Shown here: one piece after another, positions 24,475-33,181 of the stretch
Layout: every line of letters begins with the position of its first letter
Position numbering within the stretch: the stretch's first letter is position 1
From: CALBPI01 sp038531945
GTDB taxonomy: Bacteria > Pseudomonadota > Gammaproteobacteria > Steroidobacterales > Woeseiaceae
NCBI GenBank assembly: GCA_038531945.1
Contig: JBCBBH010000008.1
Span: forward strand, 1-64,000
Length of the DNA stretch: 64,000 nt
Direction of reading: 5' to 3'
Translations under genes and position numbers: made by a program
Notes under the pieces: model-generated
What the model saw: the letters and a program-made list of their open reading frames with translations, nothing else
The model's database searches: none
Told to the model about the DNA's origin: nothing

Positions 24475-27254
24475 TGCGTCTGACGTTGCGATCAAAGCGA
24501 CTGACGGGCGTGCGTTTGCTTTTTGTTCTGCTTTGTTCCTTTGGATTGGCGGCGTGCGAGACCACTCCGTGGGAATGGGAGCGGGTGCACGGAACAGGCG
24601 AACAGCCGGTTGCTCGGCATGAGGCAGGCCTGGTGGCGTATCAGGGCCGCCTGTTCTTGTTGGGTGGACGGCGCGTCAATCCGGTCAATATCTTTGATCC
24701 GGCGACTGGCGAGTGGTCGACCGGCGCGGAATCACCTCTGGAATTACACCACTTTCAGCCAGTCGTTTTTGATGACCATATCCTTCTGATCGGCGCCATG
24801 ACCGGCGCGTATCCGACTGAACAGCCAGTGGGCAAAGTGATTCGCTATCGTCCACAGGAAGATCGCTTCGAATGGGGTCATGAGATTCCGATGAGTCGCC
24901 GCCGCGGTGGCGCTGGCGTCGTTTTTCATGACGGTTATTTCTATATCGTCGGCGGAATCACGAACGGACATGTGGGCGGGTCTGTGCCCTGGTTGGATCG
25001 TTACGATCCAGCAACTGGACTATGGGAGGTGCTCCCGGATGCGCCACACAGCCGCGATCACATTCAGGTGGAAGTGGTCGACGACAAGCTATTCGTTTTT
25101 GGCGGACGTCGAACCTCTCAAGGCACCGGCAATGTGCTCAATCTGACGGAGTCGGCAGGCGACGTCTTCGATCTGCAGAATCAGTCTTGGGTGGAGACGG
25201 GCGCCGCGTTTGAAATTCCGACAATGCGCGCAGGTCAAAGCGTCGTGGCGTGGCAGGATGAAATCGTCGTGATTGGCGGAGAAAGTGCGACGCAGCAATT
25301 GGCGCACGATGAGGTAGAAGCCTTCAATGTCACGGACGAGACGTGGCGAACGTGGCCTAGACTCGGGCGCGGACGCCACGGTACCGGGGCCGCCATTATC
25401 GGTGACTACCTCTACACTCTGGGGGGAAGCGGAGAGCGGGGTGGCAGTCCGGAACTCATCGATATCGAGCGTTTGAAATTGCCGCATTCCGAACCGTCCA
25501 AACCGACGCAACGGCAAACTCGATCTCATCAGACCTGGGCCCCGATTGTGCTTCAGTTCAGGGGTCCGGTGACATCCGAGACAGATGACGTGAATCCGTT
25601 TCTGGATTATCGCTTGTTGGTTACATTCAGCTCGGGTGAATCTCAGTTTGTGATCCGCGGTTTCTATGCGGCAGACGGGGATTCTGCGAACACCAGTGCA
25701 TCCGCCGGCGATACCTGGCAGGTCAATTTTCACCCGCCGCACAACGGCAAATGGGAATACAGCGCCAGCCTGCGATCCGGGCATGAGATTGCATTGGCGG
25801 TCGCCGCTGGCGCGGGTGTCGATGTTCCCGTCGAGGATGCTACCGGTGTGGTTTGGGTGAATCGCTCCGATACGATGCCGACAGACAAGAGAGCACGAGG
25901 TGCCTTGACGATTGAAAACGGCTATTTCCGCTTTGCGAACCAGGAGAACGTGTCGATCAAGCGTGGCGCCAATAGTCCTGAGAATCTGCTTGCCTATTCC
26001 GATTTTGATGCTACCTACCGCCGTACGAGTCAAACTCGCGACGGAGAGGCGCGTGCGACGACTGCCGTTCACCGATTCGCAAGCCATAAGGCGGATTGGC
26101 GTGCCGAGGATACGAGCTGGGGTGAGGGTCGCGGAAAATCGTTGATCGGTGCGATGAACTATCTCGCCAGTCAAGGCATGAACAGTCAGTATTTTCTGAC
26201 CATGAACATCGCTGGCGATGGCGATGATGTATGGCCCTATGTCGACGCGGACACCCGTGATCGATTTGATTGCAGCAGACTGGCTCAATGGGATTTGGTT
26301 TTTTCGCATATGCAACGCCTTGGCGTGATGCTGCACGTGGTGCTGCAGGAGACGGAGAACGAATTGCTGTTGGATGGGGGCGAAACAGGGCGATTCCGAC
26401 AACTCTACCTTCTCGAAATGATTGCACGGTTCGGTCATCACCCGGCATTGGTATGGAATCTCGGTGAAGAAAACGGGCCGGTACCATGGAGCCCGAATGG
26501 GCAGACCACGGCGCAGCGCATGACAATGGCGAGTTTCCTGAAGAGCCGTGATCCGTACGACCATGCCGTTTTGCTGCATACCCATGCCAGCCGCAACGAC
26601 AAGACTGCGATTCTCACACCATTGCTGGGATTCGAGTCGATCGACGGACTTTCGTTTCAGGTAGACGATCCTGCCCGTGTGTCCGAGGAGCTGCGACAGT
26701 GGCGACAGGCTTCAATGGATGCCGGGCATCAATGGCTAATCACGATGGACGAGATAGGGCCATGGCAGCGCGGCGCGGCACCGGATGCCGAGAGCCCGGA
26801 TAGTCACGCACAACTACGACAGGATGTCTTGTGGGGAAGTCTGCTGGCCGGTGCGGCGGGTGTCGAGTGGTACTACGGCGCGCAATGGGCTCAAAATGAT
26901 CTGACGTCGGAAGACTGGCGCGAGCGGGAGTCGTTGTGGCGACAAACCAACGTAGCCGCCGAGTTGATCGAATCGATTTTCATACCAGGGCTCACGCCAT
27001 GTCTCCGTGAGCCAAAACTGCACTGCTTGCAGAAGGATCAGGACCGCTACGTCTTGTACCGTCGGGCGAACACTTCATTGGCCTTGGACTTGTCGGGTGT
27101 CGACCATTGGTTCGATGTTCGCTGGTTTGATCCGGTCGGCGGCGGAGCATTCATCGCGACAGAAGAGGCTCGCGTGCGCGGCGGTGGACAAACAACCTTA
27201 GATCGACCTCCGGACAAAACCAAAGACTGGGTCGCGATCCTTGATCGAATGTGA
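24474..27254 (+). CDS. Lipoprotein: Kelch propeller fused to DUF5060 and a glycoside hydrolase-like barrel
   Basis: A 926-residue envelope protein with lipobox SFGLAACETT. Residues ~40-340 hold five Kelch repeats, each with a GG pair (GRLFLLGG, GYFYIVGG, DKLFVFGG, DEIVVIGG, DYLYTLGG). Residues ~365-460 look like DUF5060. Residues ~490-900 form a DUF4038-like TIM barrel, with acid/base candidate NLGEENGPVPW and nucleophile candidate WLITMDEIGPW. The start is ATG 24474 in a TGATG junction, or GTG 24471. It probably cleaves a glycan or glycoside at the cell surface and feeds the operon's dehydrogenase. The Kelch part may bind carbohydrate. Confidence 0.87.
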   Translation: MRLTLRSKRLTGVRLLFVLLCSFGLAACETTPWEWERVHGTGEQPVARHEAGLVAYQGRLFLLGGRRVNPVNIFDPATGEWSTGAESPLELHHFQPVVFDDHILLIGAMTGAYPTEQPVGKVIRYRPQEDRFEWGHEIPMSRRRGGAGVVFHDGYFYIVGGITNGHVGGSVPWLDRYDPATGLWEVLPDAPHSRDHIQVEVVDDKLFVFGGRRTSQGTGNVLNLTESAGDVFDLQNQSWVETGAAFEIPTMRAGQSVVAWQDEIVVIGGESATQQLAHDEVEAFNVTDETWRTWPRLGRGRHGTGAAIIGDYLYTLGGSGERGGSPELIDIERLKLPHSEPSKPTQRQTRSHQTWAPIVLQFRGPVTSETDDVNPFLDYRLLVTFSSGESQFVIRGFYAADGDSANTSASAGDTWQVNFHPPHNGKWEYSASLRSGHEIALAVAAGAGVDVPVEDATGVVWVNRSDTMPTDKRARGALTIENGYFRFANQENVSIKRGANSPENLLAYSDFDATYRRTSQTRDGEARATTAVHRFASHKADWRAEDTSWGEGRGKSLIGAMNYLASQGMNSQYFLTMNIAGDGDDVWPYVDADTRDRFDCSRLAQWDLVFSHMQRLGVMLHVVLQETENELLLDGGETGRFRQLYLLEMIARFGHHPALVWNLGEENGPVPWSPNGQTTAQRMTMASFLKSRDPYDHAVLLHTHASRNDKTAILTPLLGFESIDGLSFQVDDPARVSEELRQWRQASMDAGHQWLITMDEIGPWQRGAAPDAESPDSHAQLRQDVLWGSLLAGAAGVEWYYGAQWAQNDLTSEDWRERESLWRQTNVAAELIESIFIPGLTPCLREPKLHCLQKDQDRYVLYRRANTSLALDLSGVDHWFDVRWFDPVGGGAFIATEEARVRGGGQTTLDRPPDKTKDWVAILDRM

Positions 27255-27280
27255 TTACCCCGAGGCAATTGATTGGTTTT

Positions 27281-27760
27281 CTAGCCGTCGTCGGCAACAG
27301 GGGCTGAGTTGAAAATCACCTTCCAGATTTTTAACGTCCCGCTATCATCTTCCCGAAACAAGATCACGTTGTTGGTCGCAAACGCGACGGGCTCGCTGTC
27401 GGGGTTGTCCCGCCACTCGCCTCTGACGCCACCCTCGGCAACAACAATGTTATCGAAGCGTTCAACGGTTCGCGTGTAGTGCGTGTGCTGGATACCTTCT
27501 GCTGCAGCGGCATCCGTGAGGTGTTTCAGAAGGGCGATTCGGCCTCTAATCGGCGCCTCGTTGGGAGCCATGATGACGGCGTCGTCGTGGAAAAACTCCA
27601 ATCGAGTGGTTGCCGGCATCGACCGGTCATCGAGCGCTTGAAGAATTTCCACGATTCTCGCTTCGTCGATATGCGAATCCGCAGCAACGGTAGCCGGCAA
27701 TATCGCCGGGAACGATGCTAATAGGCCTATCAAGAGTGCGGTGGCGATTCGTTTTGACAT
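27281..27760 (-). CDS. Exported NTF2-like (SnoaL/DUF4440-type) protein
   Basis: About 159 residues with a signal peptide (IATALLIGLLASFPAILPATVAA, running to ADSHID). The mature part follows a single NTF2-like fold (LEFFHDDAVIMAPNEAPI, GRIALLKHLTD, ending with a FREDDSGTLKIWKV strand). Such proteins bind or transform small hydrophobic molecules, or have no known activity. ATG 27760 is chosen because it starts the signal; two longer starts exist (27787, 27805). It is convergent with the operon end and divergent from the next gene. Confidence 0.8.
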   Translation of the reverse strand: MSKRIATALLIGLLASFPAILPATVAADSHIDEARIVEILQALDDRSMPATTRLEFFHDDAVIMAPNEAPIRGRIALLKHLTDAAAAEGIQHTHYTRTVERFDNIVVAEGGVRGEWRDNPDSEPVAFATNNVILFREDDSGTLKIWKVIFNSAPVADDG

Positions 27761-27868
27761 GGGCAGACTCGGGGTTGCGTAATGCATTATGCTTCCGAGT
27801 ATCAACGATTCGTGATCGAGTGGAAAGCGTCGGATCGGTACCCTTTTTTGTTTGCGCTAGGTGTGAAA

Positions 27869-28450
27869 ATGACGACTGGACTGTTGGAGAGGCCGGGGGC
27901 ATCGTTCGTTTTGCGGTGGTTGTTGCTGCTCTGGTCGGTGTGGCCGATTTCTGTTCTGGCGGCGGATGGTGGGAACTCGCAGGCGGATACGTTTCCATTT
28001 GAACGTTTTTTGGGGGTCTGGACGCTCGAGGATGATGCGTTTTATCAAGTCTGGGATGGAAAGACTGTAGAGCAGTTGAGCATTCCGGGGCATTTAACGG
28101 AATGCCAGCCGGTAAACACAGACTATTCAATCCTCTGCGTCGTTAGCGCGGGCGAGCTGAAAGGTCATATCCTGTGGGTCGCCAGCAATGACCGACAATC
28201 GATTAGTCATCTGTCTCATTTCGGTGATCGACGCGTCGGCGTTGGCGAAGGCGCATTGGATCCGCAGGGTCATCTATCCCTGAAAATTCGATTCGAAGAT
28301 GAACCGGCGGGTACCTATCGTCTTTACACTTATCGATGGGTCGATGAAGATCGCTACGAAATGAAATCGACGCAGTACACATCGGAAAACGAGCCGACTG
28401 GCAATTGGTACGGCGGCACGTTTGTGCGATACACAGGCGCGACCAACTAG
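27869..28450 (+). CDS. Exported protein of unknown function
   Basis: About 193 residues. The signal peptide runs through VLRWLLLLWSVWPISVLAADG. The mature protein has repeated short strands and a lipocalin- or SnoaL-unlike pattern (WTLEDDAFYQVWDG, GTYRLYTYRWVDEDRYEM, GTFVRYTG) that suggests a small beta-sandwich or barrel. No family recognised. ATG 27869 is preferred since it gives a normal signal length; an in-frame ATG at 27782 is too far upstream. Confidence 0.68.
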   Translation: MTTGLLERPGASFVLRWLLLLWSVWPISVLAADGGNSQADTFPFERFLGVWTLEDDAFYQVWDGKTVEQLSIPGHLTECQPVNTDYSILCVVSAGELKGHILWVASNDRQSISHLSHFGDRRVGVGEGALDPQGHLSLKIRFEDEPAGTYRLYTYRWVDEDRYEMKSTQYTSENEPTGNWYGGTFVRYTGATN

Positions 28451-28484
28451 CAGGCACCCGTTCAGTTGCATGAGAAGGTATTGG

Positions 28485-29093
28485 CTAAGCGCTGAGCAAA
28501 TCCTTCGGTGGTGCCCAACCTGTCAAATCTCGAAGACGGTTGAGCCAAGTGGTTACGTTGGCGGGCATCTCAACTTCAGCGTCCTCGGCGAAAAAAAGAT
28601 AACCACAAATTGAATAGTCGGCGATCGTGATGCTCTGGTCGATCACAAACGCTCCTGTCTTCGCTAATCGTCGGTCCAGAACATCGATGTCGTGCTGGTA
28701 GCGACGCAAGAGCCATACACGCGCTTCAGTTTCGAGCTTCGAGTCCGCGAACAGACGATCCGCTCGAAGTTGAGGCAGGCACATTCCGATTTTATTCGCT
28801 TCCCAGAACAGCCACTCGAGCACCCGTTGGAGCCGGTGCTCCGACTCTGCGCCCCATTGACCGAACCGCCTTGCAAGATGAACGAGGATTGCGTTCGACT
28901 GTGACATCGATTGATCACCATCCAGCAGAGTAGGGACCTCGCCGAACCGAGCACTGGTTTGAAACTCCTGCGATCGCGATTCGCGAGGCGCGAAAATATC
29001 GACGGTTTCGTAGTCGTGGGCGATTTGATTCGTGCAAAGTAACAGTCGGACTTTATAAACGTGTCCCGAGTCGGGATGGCCAAAAAGTTTCAT
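28485..29093 (-). CDS. Glutathione S-transferase family protein
   Basis: A 202-residue cytoplasmic GST. The thioredoxin-like N-terminal domain has FGHPDSGHVYKVRLLL, a cis-proline site FGEVPTLLDGD, and QSNAILVHLARRFG for glutathione gamma-glutamyl binding. The helical C-terminal domain ends SITIADYSICGYLFFA. The serine of PDSGH could be the thiolate-stabilising residue. It lies 36 bp after the MscS gene in the same direction. Confidence 0.9.
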   Translation of the reverse strand: MKLFGHPDSGHVYKVRLLLCTNQIAHDYETVDIFAPRESRSQEFQTSARFGEVPTLLDGDQSMSQSNAILVHLARRFGQWGAESEHRLQRVLEWLFWEANKIGMCLPQLRADRLFADSKLETEARVWLLRRYQHDIDVLDRRLAKTGAFVIDQSITIADYSICGYLFFAEDAEVEMPANVTTWLNRLRDLTGWAPPKDLLSA

Positions 29094-29129
29094 TTGTTCA
29101 CCCTCAATCTCATGCTTGGGTAGTAAGAA

Positions 29130-30389
29130 CTAATCGTCTTGGCGGTTCGACAATTGTAGCGCGGCGGTACTGATGTCAATCCCGGAAGGAGATTGGAAGA
29201 TCCGTAAATCGAAGCTCGGCGCGATCGCGAGCAGATGGTCAAAGACGTCACTTTTCACTCGCTCATGCTCGGCCCATTCGGTGCTGCGTGTGAATGCATA
29301 AATCTCCATCGGAATGCCCGTCGCTGTCGAGTCCAACTGCCGGACCAGAAGTGTCATGTTTGAGTTGATTTCTGAATGATGTTTAAGGTAGGCGAGAATA
29401 TAGGCTCGGAAGGTACCGAGATTGGTCAGACGCCGCGCATTAACGTTCCCGTCATCAGCCAGGTTCTGATTGGAAATTTCAAGTTCCGCGCGCTTGTGGT
29501 CGATGTAGTCTCGCAATAGTGCAAACTCTCGCAAATCGTCCACCTCGTTTCGATGAAGAAAGCGTACGCTGCCGATATCAATGTTGATAGCACGCTTGAT
29601 CCGGCGACCACCGGAGGTTGACATGTAGCGCCAATTTTTGAACGCATCTGAAATGAATCGGTGCGTCGGTATCGTCGTTACCGTCTTGTCCCAGTTCTGG
29701 ATTCGCACAGTGTGTAAAGCGATATCGATGACGTCGCCGTCTGCCCCATACTGTGGCATTTCGACCCAATCGCCGACTCTCAGTATCCCGCTTGTCGAGA
29801 TCTGAACGCTGGCAACAAGAGACAAAATAGTGTCCTTGAATACCAACAAGAGAACAGCGGTAAGGGCGCCTAATCCACTGAAGAAGAGCAAAGGTGACCG
29901 ATCAACCAATGCCGCGAGGACGAGTACGGTGCCAAGGAAGTAGATGACAATCTTGGATATTTGAAAGAAGCCCTTCAGCGGCCGTTCGCGCGAAATGGGC
30001 TGCCGTTCGTAATGCGCGCTCAAAGCGTTGATGAGCGCTCCGACGGTCAGAACAGAAAACAGACGCGCATAGGCAACACTGGTGTTCTTGATGATTTCGA
30101 CCGCTTGACTCGGCAGCTGATCGAACCAGTCCACGCCAAAGTAGAGAATGAACGCCGGTACAAGATGGGACAGATTGCGGAATATTCTGTGGCCGACCAG
30201 AGCGTCGTCCCAGTGACTACTGGTTTGTGCGGCAAGATGGCGAGCGCCACGGATGAGCAGGCGTCGGCTCAGTTGATGCAGCGTGATGGCCAGCAAGATG
30301 AGTACGAACACCCCGACCAGTCCCGCAAGCAAAGGTGCTCGCTGATTCCACTCCTGCAGTACGTCCAGCATTTGATCCAGGGTTGTCAT
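29130..30389 (-). CDS. Mechanosensitive ion channel family protein (MscS, YbdG-like)
   Basis: A 419-residue inner-membrane channel. Several N-terminal membrane segments (LLAGLVGVFVLILLAITLHQ, then FILYFGVDW) precede the MscS pore/beta domain (LVASVQISTSGILRVGDWVE, then NWDKTVTTIPTHRFISDAFK). The cytoplasmic cage ends in the usual EIYAFTRSTEWAEHE. Length and the GDWVEMPQYGADGDV motif fit the YbdG/YnaI branch. It releases solutes on osmotic downshock in known family members. It follows PhoD by 102 bp and precedes the GST gene. Confidence 0.9.
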   Translation of the reverse strand: MTTLDQMLDVLQEWNQRAPLLAGLVGVFVLILLAITLHQLSRRLLIRGARHLAAQTSSHWDDALVGHRIFRNLSHLVPAFILYFGVDWFDQLPSQAVEIIKNTSVAYARLFSVLTVGALINALSAHYERQPISRERPLKGFFQISKIVIYFLGTVLVLAALVDRSPLLFFSGLGALTAVLLLVFKDTILSLVASVQISTSGILRVGDWVEMPQYGADGDVIDIALHTVRIQNWDKTVTTIPTHRFISDAFKNWRYMSTSGGRRIKRAINIDIGSVRFLHRNEVDDLREFALLRDYIDHKRAELEISNQNLADDGNVNARRLTNLGTFRAYILAYLKHHSEINSNMTLLVRQLDSTATGIPMEIYAFTRSTEWAEHERVKSDVFDHLLAIAPSFDLRIFQSPSGIDISTAALQLSNRQDD

Positions 30390-30491
30390 AGGGTCTTGCT
30401 ATTCTTCGCTGAGCGATACGTCGAAAACGTTGAGGCAGGCGATAGTGAAACCGTTGCCGTCGCAGTCGTTAGTGTTTGAGGCATGACCAAA

Positions 30492-32153
30492 TCAGGTGTA
30501 CTTGATCGTGTCGGTGTCACGAACAATTTTGACAGTACGAAGGACATCTGTTGTAAATCGGCGTGTCTCGATGTTCGAGAGCGCCACGAATTGTGCCGTC
30601 GCTTGAGCATGCTCTAAGGTCAGTTTGATATAGCCGCGATGGCCACCGTCGACCCAATCGACAGAATCATTCCGTTCGGCCGTGAGTTCGTCAAAACGTT
30701 GTGTCGCAGCCGCTCCCAGTTGGCTGAATCCACGGGGAGATGTGATTCCGGACGTACCAAGCTCGAGTCCCATCGAACGGTTGTCTTTGTCAAAAAGGCG
30801 ATTTTGCCAGAACACGTGCGTGTCACCGGTGACAGCCAGGAGATCGGTGACACCGACGGCCGCGGCAGCCTCGTAAAGTCTCTCACGAGCTTGAGGGTAG
30901 CCATCCCAGGCGTCCATGTTTGCAGGTAACCCCAGAGCGCCGAGTGACGTAAGACCGTCGACCAAAGACGCTGTCGATTCGTCCGCCTTCGCGACCGCGT
31001 TGGCGAAGGTTGTGTCCTGCAGGTTTGGCGATAGCACCTTCGCAAGAATTGTCTGGTTGAGAAATACTCGCCATGGTTGGCCCTTTGCTTTGGACGCACG
31101 AAGTGCGTTTTGAAAGTAGCGACGGTCCTCATCAGTAATCATCTGGCGATCGGCAGCGCCAACAATGGTTCGATAGAACTCCTGGGCGGACTCCGGGGAC
31201 TCCAAAGCGTCCCGGTGGTCGCTGAATTCGATCTGTTTCGAACGCGCCATGTGTCGTGTCTCCACGGCGATGAGGCTCGCGAGATTGCCGTAGCTAAAAT
31301 GCCCTCGTCGATGTTCCGGCGCCTGACCAACGGCGGGCTCACGGACAGGCATCCACTCATAATACGCACGCAGTGACACCGTGCGGCGATCCATCCAAGC
31401 GCCTTCGTCGTCTTGATGGTTTTGGGCGCCACCGGCCCACGGGTTGTTGGTTGACTCATGGTCATCCCAGGTGGCAATGAGCGGGTGAGCCGCATGCATC
31501 GCGAGCGAACCGGGGTCGGATTTGTATTGCGCATGGCGGCGACGGTAATCACTGAGCGTAACCGTCTCGTGCCTGGGCTCGTGCACTCTGCCGAGGCGGC
31601 GGCCGTCATCGCCGCCGTAACCCGTTTCGCTGTACTCGTAGATGTAGTCGCCGAGATGAACGACGACATCGATTTCCGGGTCATCGGCAATTGCCTGGTA
31701 GCCATTAAACCGGCCGAAAGGGAAATTCGAACAACTTGCAACCGCAAGAACCAGTCGGTCGAGTTCACCATCGGCCAGTGTCTGCGTGCGACCAATCGGA
31801 GACTTCACACCGCCCACCGCGAACTGAAAATAGAGGCGAGCGCCAGATGGCAACCCATTCGGTACGACTTTGACCGTAAAATCTCGTGCACGAGAGGTAG
31901 ACGTCATGCCTTGTGCGACAACCTTTTGCATGGCTATATCAGATGCGACAACCCAACGAACTTTCGCATCGTTGGCAAGGCCACTGACGCGGGTCCACAG
32001 GACGACACTATCGGTGTCCGGGTCACCACTGGCGACACCGTGGGCGAAGACCTCGTTGGACCAAGCTTGTTCATCGAAACCCGCATGTGCACGATTCGCC
32101 AGCAACAGTGATGAAGTCAGTCCGAGGAGTGCCTCGCGGCGATCGATATGCAT
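30492..32153 (-). CDS. phoD: Alkaline phosphatase D (PhoD family), Tat signal
   Basis: A 553-residue secreted metallophosphatase. The N-terminus HIDRREALLGLTSSLLLANR is a Tat-type signal. Hallmarks are HGVASGDPDTDSVVLWTRV, the metal-binding VVHLGDYIYEYSETGYGG, LIATWDDHESTNNPW, and late LLAVTGDTHVFWQN. PhoD enzymes release phosphate from mono- and diesters using Ca/Fe. ATG 32153 is chosen for the signal and the GGAG upstream; an in-frame ATG 24 codons earlier is unlikely. Divergent from the beta-lactamase-like gene. Confidence 0.93.
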   Translation of the reverse strand: MHIDRREALLGLTSSLLLANRAHAGFDEQAWSNEVFAHGVASGDPDTDSVVLWTRVSGLANDAKVRWVVASDIAMQKVVAQGMTSTSRARDFTVKVVPNGLPSGARLYFQFAVGGVKSPIGRTQTLADGELDRLVLAVASCSNFPFGRFNGYQAIADDPEIDVVVHLGDYIYEYSETGYGGDDGRRLGRVHEPRHETVTLSDYRRRHAQYKSDPGSLAMHAAHPLIATWDDHESTNNPWAGGAQNHQDDEGAWMDRRTVSLRAYYEWMPVREPAVGQAPEHRRGHFSYGNLASLIAVETRHMARSKQIEFSDHRDALESPESAQEFYRTIVGAADRQMITDEDRRYFQNALRASKAKGQPWRVFLNQTILAKVLSPNLQDTTFANAVAKADESTASLVDGLTSLGALGLPANMDAWDGYPQARERLYEAAAAVGVTDLLAVTGDTHVFWQNRLFDKDNRSMGLELGTSGITSPRGFSQLGAAATQRFDELTAERNDSVDWVDGGHRGYIKLTLEHAQATAQFVALSNIETRRFTTDVLRTVKIVRDTDTIKYT

Positions 32154-32278
32154 GTGTTTTCTCCAGGCGTCAGGCCGCAGAACAACGGCAGAGCCAACGT
32201 GGTGGGTGGTCTGTTGCCTTCGCATTCTAAGCGGGTCTGGTTTGGTTTCAACAGTGGCTGTGCCTTACGCTGTCCGAC

Positions 32279-33181
32279 ATGGACTCGATTTCTCGTTTGT
32301 TGGTCGTCGCATTGTTGCTGTGCCTCTTCTGCACGGGCTGCAGAACGGTCGCTTTTCCAGAAACTAACGCAGATGCGGTCGATCGGTGGCTCGCTGAATG
32401 CGGCGAATGGGACGATTGGGATAAACCTGCGCCGCCCTTCCTGATACACGAGAACACCTACTATGTTGGCACATGTGGGATCAGCGTAATTCTTGTTACC
32501 ACCAAGGCTGGACATTTTCTGATCGACAGCGGCACACGGCAGGGCGCTGAGCATGTTGTTCGGAACATTGAGTCTCTCGGATTCCGCGTCGAAGACGTCA
32601 ACGTGCTTTTGCATTCGCATGAGCACTTTGATCATGTTGGGGGAATTCACTATCTGCAGACTTTGAGCGGCGCAAAGCTATTGGCGTCAGGCGCCGCAGC
32701 ATCTGTTCTGGCGAGTGGTTTGGCGGCGACCCGCGACCCTCAGTTTGGCCTTCATGATCCGTTTGAAGGCGCGACGGTTAGCGGGCTCGTGGTTCCTGGC
32801 AGGCCCGTCACCCTCGGGCAGATGTCTTTGATGCCAGTCGCGACGCCCGGTCACACACCTGGCGCGTTAAGTTGGCAGTGGCAGAGCTGTGACTCGCGTG
32901 GTTGTCTGGATATCGTCTATGCTGACAGCCTGTCGCCCATAGGTCGGGATGACTATCGCTTTTCGGCGGATTCAGCGTATGTCGATGCATTCCGCAAGGG
33001 TCTGCGGCGGCTCGCTGCGCTCGACTGTGATTTCCTGTTAACCCCGCATCCATCGGCCAGCCGAATGGTCCGCCGTCTGCGTTCCGGCACACTTTGGGAC
33101 CCGACTGCGTGCCAAAACTATGCCGAATCGATTCGAACGCGCCTCAACAAAAGATTGCAAGATGAGCGATCTAACCCTTAA
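32279..33181 (+). CDS. Subclass B3 metallo-beta-lactamase-like lipoprotein
   Basis: A 300-residue MBL-fold hydrolase with a lipobox (LCLFCTGCRT). Zinc ligands are complete: H114, H116, D118, H119 in HSHEHFDHVGG, H192 in TPGHTPGAL, and H257 in LLTPHPS. The segment YADSLSPIGRDDYRF matches the B3 subclass pattern (the serine near the second zinc), as does the N-terminal CGISVILVTTKAGHFLIDSG. It may hydrolyse beta-lactams, but environmental B3-like proteins are often weak or inactive on drugs. No clear ribosome site precedes ATG 32279. It is convergent with the HEXXH gene, overlapping by 11 bp. Confidence 0.88.
   Translation: MDSISRLLVVALLLCLFCTGCRTVAFPETNADAVDRWLAECGEWDDWDKPAPPFLIHENTYYVGTCGISVILVTTKAGHFLIDSGTRQGAEHVVRNIESLGFRVEDVNVLLHSHEHFDHVGGIHYLQTLSGAKLLASGAAASVLASGLAATRDPQFGLHDPFEGATVSGLVVPGRPVTLGQMSLMPVATPGHTPGALSWQWQSCDSRGCLDIVYADSLSPIGRDDYRFSADSAYVDAFRKGLRRLAALDCDFLLTPHPSASRMVRRLRSGTLWDPTACQNYAESIRTRLNKRLQDERSNP

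Noticed and set aside
25089..26585. 498-codon open frame on the minus strand within the Kelch-glycosidase gene
   Set aside because: No domain or ribosome site; the plus-strand product is convincing over its whole length.
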